Shown piece by piece: positions 49,826-50,160 of a stretch of DNA of 50,160 nucleotides. The stretch lies in assembly GCF_031581065.1 (NCBI RefSeq), contig NZ_JAVLBN010000014.1:1-50160 (forward strand), given 5' to 3'. This stretch comes from Salibacter sp031581065 (lineage in GTDB: Bacteria; Bacteroidota; Bacteroidia; Flavobacteriales_G; Salibacteraceae). Each line of letters begins with the position of its first letter. Position 1 is the stretch's first letter. Position numbers and translations under genes: made by a program. The notes below the pieces were generated by a model. It saw only the letters and a program-made list of their open reading frames with translations. It had not been told where the DNA came from and made no database searches.

Positions 49826-50160
49826 TTACGCATTTACATTTTCAATAATGGTAGCGTATCCTTGTCCAACACCCACACACATCGTACAAAGAGCATATTT
49901 TTTACCCGTTTTGTTGAGTTCGATTGCAGCGGTTTGCAACAAGCGCTGACCAGACATTCCCAGTGGGTGACCAATTGCAATTGCTCCGCCATTTGGGTTG
50001 AGGCGCTCATCGTCATCAGCAATTCCCCATTTGCGGGTACAGGCCAGTGATTGAGCAGCAAATGCTTCGTTGAGTTCAATGATATCCATGTCGTCCATGG
50101 TCAAGCCGGCTTTTTTCAACGCTTTTTCCGTTGCGTAAACCGGACCGATTCCCATAATAC
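49826..50160 (-). CDS. Acetyl-CoA acyltransferase (thiolase), C-terminal part, cut by window edge
   Basis: The C-terminal 111 residues of a thiolase. In order: I-MGIGPVYATEKALKKAGL, the active-site NEAFAAQSLA, GGAIAIGHPLGMSGQR with the catalytic His, and CVGVGQGYATIIE with the catalytic Cys. The frame runs through the window edge; the Met near 50155 is internal in thiolases. Its position upstream of paaY suggests PaaJ (3-oxoadipyl-CoA / 3-oxo-5,6-dehydrosuberyl-CoA thiolase), but the visible part cannot separate this from other acyl-CoA thiolases. Confidence 0.85.
   Translation of the reverse strand, partial: IMGIGPVYATEKALKKAGLTMDDMDIIELNEAFAAQSLACTRKWGIADDDERLNPNGGAIAIGHPLGMSGQRLLQTAAIELNKTGKKYALCTMCVGVGQGYATIIENVNA

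Overview
The window looks like a chromosomal segment of a member of the Bacteroidota, most likely of the Flavobacteriales. The evidence is a type IX secretion/gliding block (murF, gldJ, a PorP/SprF-family protein, porU, porV), several start-proximal promoters of the Bacteroidota type (TAnnTTTG, one with a well-spaced TTTG), few recognisable Shine-Dalgarno sites, and family-specific proteins (DUF3078, TRL-like lipoprotein, multi-DUF349 coiled coil, half-size TSUP permease, fused E1 dehydrogenase). No rRNA, tRNA, CRISPR array or intact insertion sequence was seen.

Layout. 1-7.5 kb: a cut P-loop ATPase gene, nhaD, a Glu/Leu-type dehydrogenase, anmK and an acyl-CoA dehydrogenase, separated by three gene-free islands (165-947, 3682-4338, 6625-7493) made of shared, structured repeats. 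7.5-17.3 kb: murF, gldJ and porP/sprF on the minus strand face porU-porV-cdd on the plus strand; this is the cell-surface/secretion block. 17.3-26 kb: pdhA-pdhC, recG, three small lipoproteins, pheT, and a 53-codon gene resembling a Bacteroidota antitoxin-type peptide. 26.2-32.9 kb: a tight minus-strand operon running from a large beta-propeller/beta-barrel protein through a TSUP permease, an M20 amidohydrolase and a lipoprotein to SCO1, cytochrome c and a tiny His-rich membrane protein. 33-42.1 kb: MBL hydrolase, alpha/beta hydrolase coupled to a fused 2-oxoacid dehydrogenase E1, DUF3078, DUF349, an enoyl-CoA hydratase-like protein and formate-THF ligase. 42.1-50.2 kb: paaZ, paaY and the end of a thiolase gene (phenylacetate degradation), interleaved with a prolyl oligopeptidase and two toxin-antitoxin-like nucleotidyltransferase modules (wHTH + AbiEii-like; MntA + HepT).

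How the genes work together: PorU and PorV are partners of the T9SS attachment complex, and GldJ and PorP/SprF belong to the same machinery. SCO1 and cytochrome c fit copper delivery to, and electron supply of, a terminal oxidase. PaaZ, the enoyl-CoA hydratase-like protein, PaaY and the thiolase fit the ring-opening and beta-oxidation-like steps of phenylacetate breakdown.

The most unusual signal is a short DNA word, YGGTCAGADCC (D = A, G or T). I read 30 exact copies in both orientations and in all reading frames, all inside genes. About 0.4 copies of the 10-mer GGTCAGANCC would be expected by chance. It behaves like a genome-wide functional word (uptake, Chi-like or chromosome-organising sequence), and I know of no such word described for this phylum. 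A second unusual item is a roughly 140-bp element with terminal inverted repeats and several nested hairpins between fhs and paaZ.
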